Below are positions 17,483 to 26,635 of a stretch of 64,000 bases of DNA, piece after piece. The DNA lies in NCBI RefSeq assembly GCF_014639275.1, contig NZ_BMFW01000007.1:93932-157931 (forward strand), given 5' to 3'. The notes under the pieces are model-generated. The model saw nothing but the letters and a program-made list of their open reading frames with translations. It did no database searches and was not told where the DNA came from. The first letter of the stretch is position 1; each line of letters starts with the position of its first letter. A program made the position numbers and the translations under genes. The DNA is from Arthrobacter liuii. Its GTDB lineage: Bacteria; Actinomycetota; Actinomycetes; Actinomycetales; Micrococcaceae.

Positions 17483-17799
17483 TTGCCGCCTGCCTTGGGT
17501 CCGGCCGCGGTCCGGGCCGCGTCCTTCCTGGCGTGGAACATGTGCAGCATCCGGTCGGTCACCACGAAGCCCCCCACCAGGTTGGCGGTGGCAAGGACGA
17601 CGGCGAGCAGCGCCACCGCCAGGACCCACGGGTCCGCTGCCTGCCCGGCGACAATGATGGCCCCCACCAGGATGATGCCGTGGATGGCGTTGGCGCCGGA
17701 CATCAGGGGTGTGTGCAGGGTGCTGGAGACCTTGGACACCACCTCGAAGCCGACGAACACCGCCAGCACCGTGACGGTTAGCAGGGCTATTCCGTCCAT
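17479..17799 (-). CDS. pntAb: NAD(P) transhydrogenase subunit alpha, membrane part
   Basis: A 106-aa protein with three to four membrane helices (ALLTVTVLAVFVGFEVVSKV, LVGAIIVAGQ, and VLAVALLAVVLATANLVGGF) equal to the C-terminal membrane domain of single-chain E. coli PntA. It is encoded separately here, giving a three-subunit enzyme. The ATG at 17799 shares its A with the pntAa stop (TGATG), and the stop overlaps the pntB start. Confidence 0.92.
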   Translation of the reverse strand: MDGIALLTVTVLAVFVGFEVVSKVSSTLHTPLMSGANAIHGIILVGAIIVAGQAADPWVLAVALLAVVLATANLVGGFVVTDRMLHMFHARKDAARTAAGPKAGGK

Positions 17800-18977
17800 C
17801 AAACCGCTCCTTCCTGCCGTGCGGCGGCCGCGGCGGTCCGGGCCCCGAGCAAATCCGCCGTGGGCTGGTGCCGCACAGCACCGGAGTGGGTGAGGCACGC
17901 ACCTGCCACCACTTCGTCGTCGAAATCCAGGTTGAGCGCGCCGTCACGGACCAACAGGGCCAGCAGGTTTGCCACGTTCTTGGCGTAGAGGCGGGAGGCG
18001 TCCGATGCCATCGCGGAGGCGGGGTCCTTCAGGCCCACCAGGGTGATGTGCCCGGTTCCGTCGGCGGTGGGGATGGGGATGTCCCGGCCCGGAACGGAAC
18101 CCTCCACGTTGCCGCCGGACTCGGCGGCGAGGTCGATGACCACCGATCCCGGCCGCATGCCCTGCACCATCTCGCGGGTCACCAGGAGGGGTGCCGGCCG
18201 CCCGGGGACGGCCGCCGTCGTAATCAAGACGTCCGATTGCGCCACGTGGGGTGCCAGCAGCTGCCGCTGCCGGGTGCCGGCGTCGGAACTCAACTGCCGG
18301 GCATAGCCGCCGGCCGACTCCGCCGTCTCAAGGTCCAGCCGGACGAAGGTGCCGCCCATCGACGCGACCTCGTCAGCGGAGGCGGGGCGGATGTCGTTGG
18401 CGAAGACCCGCGCACCCAGGCGCTTGGCGGTGCCGATGGCCTGCAGCCCTGCCACGCCGGCGCCGAGCACCAGGACGCGGGCCGGCGGGATGGTCCCTGC
18501 TGCCGTCATGTACAGCGGGAAGAACCGGGGCAGCCTGATGGCGGCTTCCAGGACGCAGCGGTACCCGGCCACCAGGGCCTGGGAGGTCAGGGCGTCGATG
18601 GACTGCGCGCGGGAAATGCGGGGCACCAGTTCCAGGGCGAAGGAGGTCACCCCGTTGTCCGCGAGCGCCTGCACGGCCGGCAGCTCGGACGACGGCGACG
18701 CGAGCCCCACCGTAATGGCTCCCCTTTTCAGGGACGCGGCGATGTGCGGGTCCAGCGGGCGGACATGGGCCAGGATGTCGATGGCGGCAAGGTCCAGTTC
18801 CGGGACGATGGTGGCGCCGGCCTCCTTGTAGCCGGCATCGGCGTGCCCGGCGCCGTCCCCCGCCCCGCTTTCCACCAGGACCTCCAGCCCCATCCCTGTC
18901 AGCTGCCTGGTGGTGTCCGGGGTGGCGGCCACACGCCGCTCGCCCGCCCGGCGTTCCCGCGGAATGCCCAGTTTCAC
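17799..18977 (-). CDS. pntAa: NAD(P) transhydrogenase subunit alpha, NAD-binding part
   Basis: A 392-aa soluble NAD(H)-binding subunit of the alanine dehydrogenase/PntA family. The Rossmann motif GAGVAGLQAIGTAKRLGA sits near residues 172-189, and the early KERR-type segment (GIPRERRAGERRVAATP) is typical. It starts at a GTG at 18977 with AGAGGAG upstream. First gene of pntAa-pntAb-pntB. The 168-base gap to the upstream GntR gene holds no clear hairpin. Confidence 0.94.
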   Translation of the reverse strand: MKLGIPRERRAGERRVAATPDTTRQLTGMGLEVLVESGAGDGAGHADAGYKEAGATIVPELDLAAIDILAHVRPLDPHIAASLKRGAITVGLASPSSELPAVQALADNGVTSFALELVPRISRAQSIDALTSQALVAGYRCVLEAAIRLPRFFPLYMTAAGTIPPARVLVLGAGVAGLQAIGTAKRLGARVFANDIRPASADEVASMGGTFVRLDLETAESAGGYARQLSSDAGTRQRQLLAPHVAQSDVLITTAAVPGRPAPLLVTREMVQGMRPGSVVIDLAAESGGNVEGSVPGRDIPIPTADGTGHITLVGLKDPASAMASDASRLYAKNVANLLALLVRDGALNLDFDDEVVAGACLTHSGAVRHQPTADLLGARTAAAAARQEGAV

Positions 18978-19145
18978 CCGCCGACTCCTCTTCCTGACGA
19001 GCGCTGCAGCGGCTCTGCTGCACGCAGTTGGCTTGAGTCTAGAGCGCTGCGGGCCGCGGCGGGAGTAGCCAGCCGGGGGTGTGGATAACGATTCGCCTGT
19101 CAGCCCGTGTTCTACGCAACCGCGCGGCCGCGCGGAAGGCCGCGG

Positions 19146-19793
19146 CTATTTGTTGCTGGCGCGGATTGCGTCCGCGACGCTTTCAAGGTGGACGCGCATG
19201 GCTTCGGCCGCGGCATCGGCATCATGGGCACACACGGCATCGATGATGGCAAGGTGCTGCGGCAGCGATACGGCCGGCCGGCCGGGCTGGCGGGCCAGGC
19301 GGAACTGGAAGCGGACTGCCTGTCCGCGCAGCCGCTGGATGGTGGATGCGGCGGTCTTCTGCGCACTCATGGCAATGATCTTCTCGTGCACCGCCTGGTT
19401 GCCTTCTGAGTAGGACTCGCGGTCTCCCCGGTCCACCGCGTCCTTCATCCTGGTGGCCAGGTCCTGCAGCTCGGTGATGTCGCTGTCGGTGGCCCGCTCG
19501 GCGGCCTTGCGGGCGCAGAGCGCCTCGAGTGCGGCCCGCACCTCGGTGATCTCGACCGCCTCCTCGACCGAGACGGAGCGCACCCTGGCTCCCCGGTTCT
19601 GGACCCGTTCCACGAGGCCCTCCACGCTCAGCTCCGAGAGTGCCACCCTGATGTTTCCACGGCTCGCCCCGTACTCGGCAGCGAGGTCGCCTTCCACGAG
19701 GCGCTGGTTGGGCACGAGTTCGCCGCTGACGATGGCGGTACGGAGCAGGTCCGCCAGTTCAGCGGCAGTGAGGGTCCGGCCCGTCCCATCCAT
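19146..19793 (-). CDS. GntR family regulator, FCD subfamily (probable ligJK regulator)
   Basis: A 215-aa protein from the ATG at 19793 (TGGAG upstream); a TTG at 19808 is an alternative. The winged HTH is at about residues 7-72 (RLVEGDLAAEYGASRGNIRVAL) and the FCD effector domain at about 80-205. It is divergent from ligJ. The shared gap carries two TTGCTGACAA repeats and an inverted repeat, likely its operators. A similar site lies 30 kb away in front of the tautomerase/extradiol dioxygenase genes, so it may control both halves of the 4-oxalomesaconate pathway. Confidence 0.87.
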   Translation of the reverse strand: MDGTGRTLTAAELADLLRTAIVSGELVPNQRLVEGDLAAEYGASRGNIRVALSELSVEGLVERVQNRGARVRSVSVEEAVEITEVRAALEALCARKAAERATDSDITELQDLATRMKDAVDRGDRESYSEGNQAVHEKIIAMSAQKTAASTIQRLRGQAVRFQFRLARQPGRPAVSLPQHLAIIDAVCAHDADAAAEAMRVHLESVADAIRASNK

Positions 19794-19837
19794 GGTCTCC
19801 AAAGCCAACCATCTCCCTGTTCAGCCAGTTGCCAATT

Positions 19838-19926
19838 TTGCTGACAATTTTCCGGATTCAGCGTACTCCAGACTCGCTTAGCGGGACCCATTCGCAAGCA
19901 TTGATTGTTAGCTATATTGCTGACAA
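19838..19926. promoter_or_regulatory. GntR operator region of ligJK
   Basis: TTGCTGACAA occurs twice (19838-19847 and 19917-19926). The second copy is the right half of the inverted repeat TTGTTAGC-tatatt-GCTGACAA (19905-19926), with 7 of 8 arm bases paired. The right arm overlaps a weak -35 (CTGACA, 19920-19925) with TAATTC 16 bases downstream, oriented toward ligJ. Confidence 0.55.
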
Positions 19927-19995
19927 CATTTGGCTGGGTGGTAATTCAGATAGAACGGCGCCGTTCGGGGGGCGCCCCTGCCAGGAGCAAACGCG

Positions 19996-21021
19996 ATGAT
20001 TATTGACATCCATGGCCACTACACCACAGCCCCCGCTGCCCTCGGACAGTGGCGCGACCGGCAACTCGCAGCGCTGCTGGACCCCGCGTCAGCACCGTCC
20101 CCTGCCGAGCTGAAGATCACCGACGACGAGCTGCGCGAAAGCATCGAAGCGAACCAGCTGCGGTTCATGGACGAGCGCGGCATCGACCTCACCGTCTTCT
20201 CGCCCCGGGCTTCCTTCATGGCCCACCACATCGGCTCGTTCGAAACCTCTGCCGAGTGGGCGGCGATCTGCAACGAGCTTTGCTACCGGGTATCCCAGCT
20301 GTACCCCGAAAGGTTCGTCCCGGCGGCAATGCTCCCCCAGTCACCCGGCGTCGACCCCGCTACCTGCCTCCCGGAACTCACCCGCTGCGTGGAGGAATAT
20401 GGCGCCGTCGCACTGAACCTGAACCCGGACCCCTCCGGCGGGCACTGGACCGCACCACCCCTGACGGACCCGTACTGGTATCCGGTCTACGAGAAAATGG
20501 TGGAGTACGACATCCCCGCCATGGTCCACGTCAGCACCAGCATCAACCCGGCGTTCCACACCACCGGCGCGCACTACCTCAACGCGGACACCACCGCGTT
20601 CATGCAGCTCATCCAAGGCGACCTCTTCAAGGACTTCCCCACCCTGAAACTCGTGATCCCGCATGGCGGCGGGGCTGTCCCCTATCACTGGGGCCGCTTC
20701 CGCGGGCTGGCCATGGCGTTGGGCAAACCTGCGCTGGAAGAACACCTGCTGGCGAATGTTTTCTTCGACACCTGCGTCTACCACCAGCCCGGCATCGACC
20801 TGCTGCTGGAGGTCATCCCAACGCAGAACATCCTGTTTGCCTCCGAAATGATCGGCGCCGTCCGCGACATCGATCCCTGGACCGGCCACCATTTCGACGA
20901 CACGGCACGCTACATCGGCGCTGCCGGCCTTGATGAGGCCGAACTCGGGGCAATCCAGGAGCACAACGCCCGCATCGTTTATCCACGCCTGGACGCCCTG
21001 CTCAAGCAGCAGGGCCGCTAG
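19996..21021 (+). CDS. ligJ: 4-oxalomesaconate hydratase
   Basis: A 341-aa amidohydrolase-superfamily enzyme that hydrates 4-oxalomesaconate to 4-carboxy-4-hydroxy-2-oxoadipate. His6, His8, His178, His223 and Glu284 occupy the same positions as the zinc-binding and catalytic residues described for Sphingobium LigJ, and the length is the same. That position-for-position match supports hydratase over a decarboxylase of the same superfamily. AGGAG precedes the ATG. Coupled at 23 bases with the ligK homologue. OMA is made from protocatechuate 4,5-cleavage or gallate cleavage; a candidate dioxygenase and tautomerase lie at 50-52 kb. Confidence 0.93.
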   Translation: MIIDIHGHYTTAPAALGQWRDRQLAALLDPASAPSPAELKITDDELRESIEANQLRFMDERGIDLTVFSPRASFMAHHIGSFETSAEWAAICNELCYRVSQLYPERFVPAAMLPQSPGVDPATCLPELTRCVEEYGAVALNLNPDPSGGHWTAPPLTDPYWYPVYEKMVEYDIPAMVHVSTSINPAFHTTGAHYLNADTTAFMQLIQGDLFKDFPTLKLVIPHGGGAVPYHWGRFRGLAMALGKPALEEHLLANVFFDTCVYHQPGIDLLLEVIPTQNILFASEMIGAVRDIDPWTGHHFDDTARYIGAAGLDEAELGAIQEHNARIVYPRLDALLKQQGR

Positions 21022-21044
21022 CCACGACTCTGAAGGGAACCAGC

Positions 21045-21728
21045 ATGCAGGAACTCGGCGTGGTCCACACCACCATCACCCGCGCGGCGGAACATGACGT
21101 CAAAACGCTCTCCGCGTTCGGCGTCAGCACCATCCACGAAGCCATGGGCCGACTCGGCCTCATGCGCCCCTACATCCGCCCCGTCTACCCCGGTGCCGCG
21201 ATGTGCGGTACCGCTGTCACGGTCCTGCTCCAGCCCGGGGACAACTGGATGATGCACGTCGCTGCCGAACAGGTCCAGCCCGGAGACGTGGTGGTGGCCG
21301 GGTGCACCACCGAATGCGAGGACGGCTTCTTCGGAGAGTTGCTGGCCACGTCGCTTCGGGCGCGGGGCGCGGGGGGCCTGGTCATCGACGGCGGCTGCCG
21401 GGATGTCGCCGCGCTCCAGGCCATGGATTTCCCCGTCTTCAGCCGCGCCATCAACTCCAAGGGCACCGTCAAGGCCACCCCCGGCTCCGTCAACGTCCCC
21501 GTGGTCTGCGCCAATGCCCTGGTCAACCCGGGCGACGTGGTGATTGCCGACGTCGACGGCGTGGTGGTGGTCCCTGCTGCCCGCGCCGGTGACGTAGCGG
21601 CAGCCGCCCGGAAACGCGAAGACAACGAAGAAGCCAAGCGGGCGCGCTTCGCCAACGGGGAACTTGGACTCGACATCTACAACATGCGCGGACCCCTCGA
21701 AGCGGCAGGACTGCGGTACGTGGACTAG
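21045..21728 (+). CDS. ligK: 4-carboxy-4-hydroxy-2-oxoadipate aldolase (RraA/HMG aldolase family)
   Basis: A 227-aa class II pyruvate aldolase of the RraA-like fold that splits CHA to pyruvate and oxaloacetate, and often decarboxylates oxaloacetate. The GELLATSL segment (97-104) and GGCRD (116-120) carry the conserved Gly/Arg/Asp residues that bind pyruvate and metal. It directly follows ligJ, which makes the aldolase assignment strong. Its stop overlaps the convergent IclR stop by 4 bases. Confidence 0.92.
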   Translation: MQELGVVHTTITRAAEHDVKTLSAFGVSTIHEAMGRLGLMRPYIRPVYPGAAMCGTAVTVLLQPGDNWMMHVAAEQVQPGDVVVAGCTTECEDGFFGELLATSLRARGAGGLVIDGGCRDVAALQAMDFPVFSRAINSKGTVKATPGSVNVPVVCANALVNPGDVVIADVDGVVVVPAARAGDVAAAARKREDNEEAKRARFANGELGLDIYNMRGPLEAAGLRYVD

Positions 21729-22495
21729 GCGGTGGGGCCGCCATAATCAAGGGCAATGCGCCGCGCGGCCTCCATCAACTGCGGGAGGACCGTAGCCTCG
21801 ATATCCCGGGCCGCAGCCCGGTGCGTCTGCAGGGAGACATTGGCCGCAGCAACAACCTCATTTCCACGGCGGACCGGCACAGCCACACCCCGCAGGCCCT
21901 CCTCAAGTTCCTGGGAAACCATGGACCAACCCCTGGTCCGGGCTGCTTCCACCTCTGCCCGAAGGTCCTCGACCTTGCCAATGGAGCGATCCGTGTAACG
22001 GTGCAGTTGGACCGACCGGAGGTACACCTCAAGCTGCGGCGCGGGCAGCCCGGCAAGCAGAACCCGGCCCATGGAGGTGGCCCACGCCGGGAAGCGGGTG
22101 CCAACGGTGATGGATACACTCAGCAGTCCTGGTGACGGCACGCAGGCCACGTAGACCACGTCGCCGCCGTCGAGGATGCACAAAGCGGTTGTTTCGTTGA
22201 GCTCCGCCGCCAGGTCCCTGAGGTGGGGCTCTGCCACCCGGGGCAACGTCAGGCCCGCAAGGTAGGAGCGGCCAATGTCCAAGGACCGGGCGGTCAGTTC
22301 AAAGGCCGGCCCCTGGGCACGGAGGTAGCCAAGGTCGGCGAGGGTCAGGAGGAAGCGGCGGGCGGACGCACGGGTCATGTCGGTCCGCGCGGCAACCTGT
22401 GACACGGTGAGCCGGGGCTGGTCGGGCGTGAAGGCGAGCAGGACGTCAAACGCCTTTTCAACCGACTTCACATAGTAGGCTGCCTGCTCCTCCAT
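21725..22495 (-). CDS. IclR family regulator, PcaR/PcaU-like
   Basis: A 256-aa protein. The HTH lies at about residues 28-58 (LTVSQVAARTDMTRASARRFL) and the effector domain at about 80-250, with TVGTRFPAWATSMGRVLLAGL, a segment typical of PcaR/PcaU. It is close kin to the regulator at 29.0 kb. It lies 93 bases upstream of the shikimate dehydrogenase homologue's stop on the same strand, and convergent with ligK. A role in shikimate/quinate or protocatechuate control is likely; the effector is unknown. Confidence 0.85.
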   Translation of the reverse strand: MEEQAAYYVKSVEKAFDVLLAFTPDQPRLTVSQVAARTDMTRASARRFLLTLADLGYLRAQGPAFELTARSLDIGRSYLAGLTLPRVAEPHLRDLAAELNETTALCILDGGDVVYVACVPSPGLLSVSITVGTRFPAWATSMGRVLLAGLPAPQLEVYLRSVQLHRYTDRSIGKVEDLRAEVEAARTRGWSMVSQELEEGLRGVAVPVRRGNEVVAAANVSLQTHRAAARDIEATVLPQLMEAARRIALDYGGPTA

Positions 22496-22588
22496 GGACG
22501 TTGCTGTTCCTCTCCGAAAGATCGGCGTACTCGACCCGCCCCAGGGCTTGCCGCGCCTGTCCGATCCTATCGCCAGCCCTTCCCCCGC

Positions 22589-23425
22589 TCAGTGCGTGTC
22601 CCGGAGGACCCCCAGGGAGTCCCGCAGCAGGCAGCCCGCCGCCGGGTCCAGGCCGAGGAGGGGCACCATTGCCACTGCCTGCTCACGGAGGTGGTCCCAT
22701 CCGTCAATGCACCGGACGCCAAGCTCGCGGGCGCGTCCAACACTGGCGGTAACGTGGCCCGCGTAGACGTAGTCGTACAGGACAGCGTCGGGGGCCAGCG
22801 GCCCACCGCCCCAGACCGGCCCGTCGGAACTGCTTTTCCCCACAGGGGTGGCGTTGACCAGCAGGGATGCGTCGGATGCGAGTTCCTGGGCCTCCTGCCA
22901 GGTGATGCCCTGGGCCTCAATCCCCAGGTCCCGGGCCAGGCCGAGCAGTTCCTCGGACGCACAGGGGTCCCGGTCGGTGATCGACACTGTCCCCACGTCC
23001 TCCCTCAGCGCGATCAGGGCGGCCCTGGCAGCTCCCCCGGCGCCCAGCAGGAGGGCATGCCGCTGGTACCGCCCCTCCAGGAGTACGCCGACGGCAGTGA
23101 TGTCAGTGTTGTGGCCCACCAGCTTGTCCCCCTCCCGCACCAACAGGTTGCAGGCGCCACTGAGCTGGACGGGACCGGTGGCCTTATCAGCAGTTTCCGC
23201 CGCCCAGTGCTTGTGGGGCATGGTCACGTTGGCTGCCACCACGCCGGGTTCCTGCAGGCGCCGGCGGACTTGGTGCAGGTCAGCCCGGGGAGCTACGTCC
23301 CAGGCCTCGTAGGTCCAACCGGTTCCCAGCCGGCGCAGGACCGGATTCCACAGCCCGGGGGACATCGCCTGCGATGCAGCCGAACCAATGAGGACCACGC
23401 GGGGGGCACGCGCCGGGAGTTCCAT
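22589..23425 (-). CDS. Shikimate/quinate dehydrogenase-family protein
   Basis: A 278-aa AroE-fold NAD(P) oxidoreductase. Visible are NVTMPHK (the catalytic-lysine loop), GHNTDITAVG (substrate-binding Asp) and the nucleotide motif LLGAGGAARAAL. The ATG at 23425 has AGGAAAGG upstream; a longer frame adds an unlikely basic N-terminus. It is divergent from an MHS transporter, with an IclR-like box between, so a catabolic shikimate/quinate role is more likely than the biosynthetic one. The second AroE homologue of the window sits with quiC at 38.6 kb. Confidence 0.82.
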   Translation of the reverse strand: MELPARAPRVVLIGSAASQAMSPGLWNPVLRRLGTGWTYEAWDVAPRADLHQVRRRLQEPGVVAANVTMPHKHWAAETADKATGPVQLSGACNLLVREGDKLVGHNTDITAVGVLLEGRYQRHALLLGAGGAARAALIALREDVGTVSITDRDPCASEELLGLARDLGIEAQGITWQEAQELASDASLLVNATPVGKSSSDGPVWGGGPLAPDAVLYDYVYAGHVTASVGRARELGVRCIDGWDHLREQAVAMVPLLGLDPAAGCLLRDSLGVLRDTH

Positions 23426-23507
23426 CAAGATGCACCTTTCCTGAGGTCGGCCGTTGTGATTCGGCCCACGGACCAGTATCCTCTTTTTAGGCGCATTTCG
23501 CACACTT

Positions 23508-23522
23508 GTTCGCATAGCGCAC
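23508..23522. promoter_or_regulatory. Candidate IclR/PcaR-type box
   Basis: GTTCGCATAGCGCAC lies in the 141-base gap between the divergent AroE homologue and MHS transporter. It matches 11 of 15 bases of the Pseudomonas PcaR site GTTCGATAATCGCAC as I recall it. A neighbouring GCGCATTTCGCAC (23491-23503) may be a second half-site. Confidence 0.4.
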
Positions 23523-23566
23523 ACACAATAGAAGATCCCCGCCTTCAGCGTGGAAGGAACCCTGAA

Positions 23567-24904
23567 ATGACCGATATTGCAGCAGGAGCGCAGGCCCAGG
23601 CGACGCCCGAGGCACAGCGCCGAATCAGGCGTGCCAGGAAGGCAGCCCTGGCCGCCTTCCTCGGCGGCGCCCTGGAGTATTACGACTTCTTCATCTATGC
23701 CACCGCCGCTTCCCTGGTCTTCTCCAAGATCTTCTTCCCATCCGGGGACCCCACCGTGGCCCTCATTGCGTCCTTCGCCACCTTCGGTGTCGCCTACGTC
23801 GCCCGCCCCTTTGGCGCGGTGGTATTTGGAGACCTGGGAGACAAGATCGGCCGAAAGAACACACTGGTGCTTACCCTGGTGCTGATGGGCAGCGCCACGT
23901 TCCTGATCGGCGCCCTGCCGGACTTCAACGCTGCAGGCTACTGGGCCCCGGCCCTGCTGGTGCTGCTGCGCCTGATGCAGGGGCTCTCAGCGGGCGCAGA
24001 GACGGCCGGGGCCTCCGCCCTGTCCACCGAGGAGGCCCCGGAAGGCCGCCGTGGCTATTTCGCCAGCTTCGCCATGAGCGGCATCTCCGCCGGCATCGTC
24101 CTGGCGTCCCTTGCCTTCCTGCCCGTGGCCGCGATGAGCGAGGCCGATCGCCTCGCGTGGGGCTGGCGGATCCCGTTCTGGCTCTCCCTCGTCGTGCTCA
24201 TCGTGGCGTACCTGGTCCGCCGCTCGCTGGAAGAACCGGAAGTCTTCGAGGAAAAGCATGACCATGGTGAACTCGTGAAGCTCCCCTTCGCCAAGATGTT
24301 CCAGACCCACCCCGCGCAGTTCTTCCAGGTGGCGCTGATGTCCTTCGAGACAGTCACCAATACGTTCATGCAGTCCTTCGGCCTGGCCTACGCCGTTTCG
24401 GTGGGCGTCCCCGCCTCCACCATGCTGTGGGTCAGCATCCTGGGCAACGTCCTGGCCATCGCCAGCCAGCCGCTCTTCGCAAGGCTGTCCGATACGTTTG
24501 GCCGCCGGCCCATCTTCATCGGCGGTGTCTTGGGCTCCGGCGCGATGATCTTCGTGTATTTCTCCGTGATCTCCACGGGAAACATCCCCATGATCTTCCT
24601 TACCAGCACCCTGATCACCGCCGGCACCTATGCCATGTCCAACGCGATCTACCCCGCATGGTTCTCCGAGCTCTTCAACGTCAAGGTGCGCTACTCCGGC
24701 ATGGCCATTGGCCTGCAGATCGGCATCCTCTGCGCCGGCTTCACCCCGCTTCTCGGCACAGCACTTGTGGGCGCGGACAAGGCCAACTGGGGGCCGGCGG
24801 CCTGGATCGTGGCCGCTTCGTCGATCCTGGCAGTCGCCGGGGCATGGTGGGCCCGGGAGACGTCCAAGACCCCGCTCCGCGAGCTGGGCAACCACGTCCG
24901 GTAG
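23567..24904 (+). CDS. MHS-family MFS transporter
   Basis: A 445-aa metabolite:proton symporter. The N-terminus has LEYYDFFIYATAASLVF in helix 1 and GDLGDKIGRKNTLVLTL in the 2-3 loop, both typical of ShiA/ProP-like carriers. There are about 12 membrane helices. The ATG at 23567 has GGAAGGA 8 bases upstream. Its pairing with a shikimate dehydrogenase homologue suggests quinate/shikimate uptake. Ends before a strong bidirectional terminator. Confidence 0.87.
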   Translation: MTDIAAGAQAQATPEAQRRIRRARKAALAAFLGGALEYYDFFIYATAASLVFSKIFFPSGDPTVALIASFATFGVAYVARPFGAVVFGDLGDKIGRKNTLVLTLVLMGSATFLIGALPDFNAAGYWAPALLVLLRLMQGLSAGAETAGASALSTEEAPEGRRGYFASFAMSGISAGIVLASLAFLPVAAMSEADRLAWGWRIPFWLSLVVLIVAYLVRRSLEEPEVFEEKHDHGELVKLPFAKMFQTHPAQFFQVALMSFETVTNTFMQSFGLAYAVSVGVPASTMLWVSILGNVLAIASQPLFARLSDTFGRRPIFIGGVLGSGAMIFVYFSVISTGNIPMIFLTSTLITAGTYAMSNAIYPAWFSELFNVKVRYSGMAIGLQIGILCAGFTPLLGTALVGADKANWGPAAWIVAASSILAVAGAWWARETSKTPLRELGNHVR

Positions 24905-24930
24905 GACCAGCAGGCCCCCGCACAAAAGGA

Positions 24931-24968
24931 AAGGCCGACGGCGGAAGCCTCCTCCCGCCGTCGGCCTT
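24931..24968. terminator. Bidirectional terminator
   Basis: A perfect 14-bp stem AAGGCCGACGGCGG / CCGCCGTCGGCCTT with a 10-base loop between the convergent MHS gene (stop 24904) and the small membrane protein gene (stop 24974). An A-run lies on the left and a T-containing flank on the right. Confidence 0.8.
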
Positions 24969-24973
24969 CCTGC

Positions 24974-25387
24974 CTATTGTCCGGCCGCGGCCGTGGGGGC
25001 GTTTGCGGGGGCAGTGGCACCATTGTTGCCGCTCCGGCGTCCCTGGCCTGGTGCCTGCGTGCCGGACCCATCCCCCGTTCCGGCGCCGGGCCGGCCGTTG
25101 CCGCCCTGGAAGTTGCCCACGCTGGTCCGGGCTGCCCGGTTGCCCAGGTCAATCTGCTTCTGCACGATGGTGCCGCCGAAGAATCCTGCCGCCACCAGCA
25201 GCACGCACGCAAGGATCTTGGTGGAACGGCCGGGGGTGAAGCGCTTCTTCGGGATGAAGGGCTCGTCTCCGGCGTGGACCTGCCCAGCCTGGTCCGGGAG
25301 CCTTGCAGGGTCTTCGTCCGGGGCTGTCAGGGGGACGGGGGACGGCAGCGCCTCGGTATCGGCGGTGTCCGGGGTGTAGTGGCTCAT
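24974..25387 (-). CDS. Small single-helix membrane protein of the exporter operon
   Basis: A 137-aa protein of unknown family. A Pro/Asp-rich cytoplasmic N-terminus (1-55) is followed by one membrane helix (about 57-75, KILACVLLVAAGFFGGTIV) and an outside tail rich in Gly, Asn, Gln and Ala. It follows the MacB-like permease by 6 bases and is its operon partner. It might be an accessory exporter subunit or a surface-exposed substrate; neither can be shown. The Gly-rich tail resembles the C-terminus of the HlyD-type protein in the same operon. Confidence 0.7.
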   Translation of the reverse strand: MSHYTPDTADTEALPSPVPLTAPDEDPARLPDQAGQVHAGDEPFIPKKRFTPGRSTKILACVLLVAAGFFGGTIVQKQIDLGNRAARTSVGNFQGGNGRPGAGTGDGSGTQAPGQGRRSGNNGATAPANAPTAAAGQ

Positions 25388-25393
25388 GGTTTC

Positions 25394-26635
25394 CTATTCG
25401 TAGCGAAGGGCATCGATGGGCCGCAGCTTCGCGGCCTTGTTGGCGGGGTAGACGCCGAACACCAGTCCGATGGCGGCCGAAACCGCCAGGGACAGCCAGA
25501 CGGTCCAGGCCTGCACCTCAGGCTGCACGCCGAGCACGGGGACGGCGCTGCCGGCAAAGCCGATGGCGATCCCGGCCACGCCGCCGATCACCGAAATCAC
25601 CAGGGATTCGATCAGGAACTGCGTCACGATGCTGCCCCTGGATGCGCCGATGGCCTTGCGGATACCGATCTCCCGGGTACGTTCGGTCACGGTGACCAGC
25701 ATGATGTTCATGACGCCGATCCCGCCCACCAGGAGGCTGATGGCCGCCACTGCGCCCAGCAGGATGGTCAGGGTCTGGGTGGTGTTGGTGGCGGTGGTGA
25801 GGATCTGCGCCTGGTTGCGGACCTGGTAGTCCCGGTTGGTGGAGTCGACATGGTGGCGGGCATCCAGGATCATCTGGACCTCATTCTGTGCCTGGTTCAT
25901 GACGTCCGCGGAGGCTGCCTGGACCGTGATCGATGCCAGGGTGGGCGCGTAGCCGGTGAACTTGTTCTGCGCAGCGGAGAACGGAACCACCACGATGTCA
26001 TCGGGATCGTTCAGTCCGGTGGAACCCTTGACCGCGAGGACGCCCGCTACGGTGAAGTTCTGTCCGTTCAGTTGGATGGACTGGCCTACGGCGGTGGCGG
26101 TGGCGGAGCCGAAGAGGTCGCTGGCCACAGAGTTGCCGATGACGGCCACGGGGTTCCCGGCCTGCTGGTCGGCTTCCGTGAAGGACGCCCCGGACGCCAT
26201 GGTGCTGTTGCTGATGTCAAAATACGACGCCGTGGTCCCCAGGAAGCTGGCCACGGAATGGGTGGCGCTGGTGTAGGTTGCGGTCACACCCTGGGCCTGG
26301 ACGATCGGCGCGGTGCGGGCAATGTCGGGAGCGAGCACCGGATCCGTGAGTGCATGTTCGTCATCCACCGTGAGGTTGGTGCTGCGGGTCCGGCTTGCCC
26401 CGGCCTGGCCGCCCGTGGTGCGGCCTCCCACACTGGTGGCACGGCTCACGGTGAGGACGTTGGTGCCCAACTTGCCGATCTGGGCCTTGATGTTGTTGCT
26501 GGTTCCCGCCCCCACCGCGAGCAGGATGATCACTGCCGCGATGCCGATCAGGATTCCCAGCGTGGTGAGCACCGAACGCATCTTGTTGGCGGCGACCCCG
26601 GAGAGTGCGAACCGCGCTGATTCAAGGAGGTTCAC
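25394..26635 (-). CDS. MacB-like ABC exporter permease
   Basis: A 413-aa permease with a MacB_PCD/FtsX layout: one membrane helix at about residues 21-45, a large extracellular domain (about 50-280), then three C-terminal helices (about 290-400). It starts at a GTG overlapping the ATPase stop (GTGA). With the ATPase and HlyD-type protein it makes a MacAB-like export system without an outer membrane channel, as expected for a Gram-positive. Substrate unknown: antibiotic, peptide or aromatic compound. Confidence 0.88.
   Translation of the reverse strand: MNLLESARFALSGVAANKMRSVLTTLGILIGIAAVIILLAVGAGTSNNIKAQIGKLGTNVLTVSRATSVGGRTTGGQAGASRTRSTNLTVDDEHALTDPVLAPDIARTAPIVQAQGVTATYTSATHSVASFLGTTASYFDISNSTMASGASFTEADQQAGNPVAVIGNSVASDLFGSATATAVGQSIQLNGQNFTVAGVLAVKGSTGLNDPDDIVVVPFSAAQNKFTGYAPTLASITVQAASADVMNQAQNEVQMILDARHHVDSTNRDYQVRNQAQILTTATNTTQTLTILLGAVAAISLLVGGIGVMNIMLVTVTERTREIGIRKAIGASRGSIVTQFLIESLVISVIGGVAGIAIGFAGSAVPVLGVQPEVQAWTVWLSLAVSAAIGLVFGVYPANKAAKLRPIDALRYE

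Noticed and set aside
16109..17947. Apparent 612-residue pntB with a long N-terminal extension
   Set aside because: The extension is out-of-frame pntAb DNA; ATG 17482 overlaps the pntAb stop and starts the normal PntB N-terminus.
23425..23524. N-terminal extension of the AroE homologue (MCAMRTSV start)
   Set aside because: It would cover the IclR-like box and adds a basic stretch absent from the family; ATG 23425 has AGGAAAGG upstream.
22592..23566. Extended N-terminus of the MHS transporter at 23.6 kb
   Set aside because: It overlaps the minus-strand AroE homologue and the divergent promoter; ATG 23567 has a ribosome site and the usual family start.
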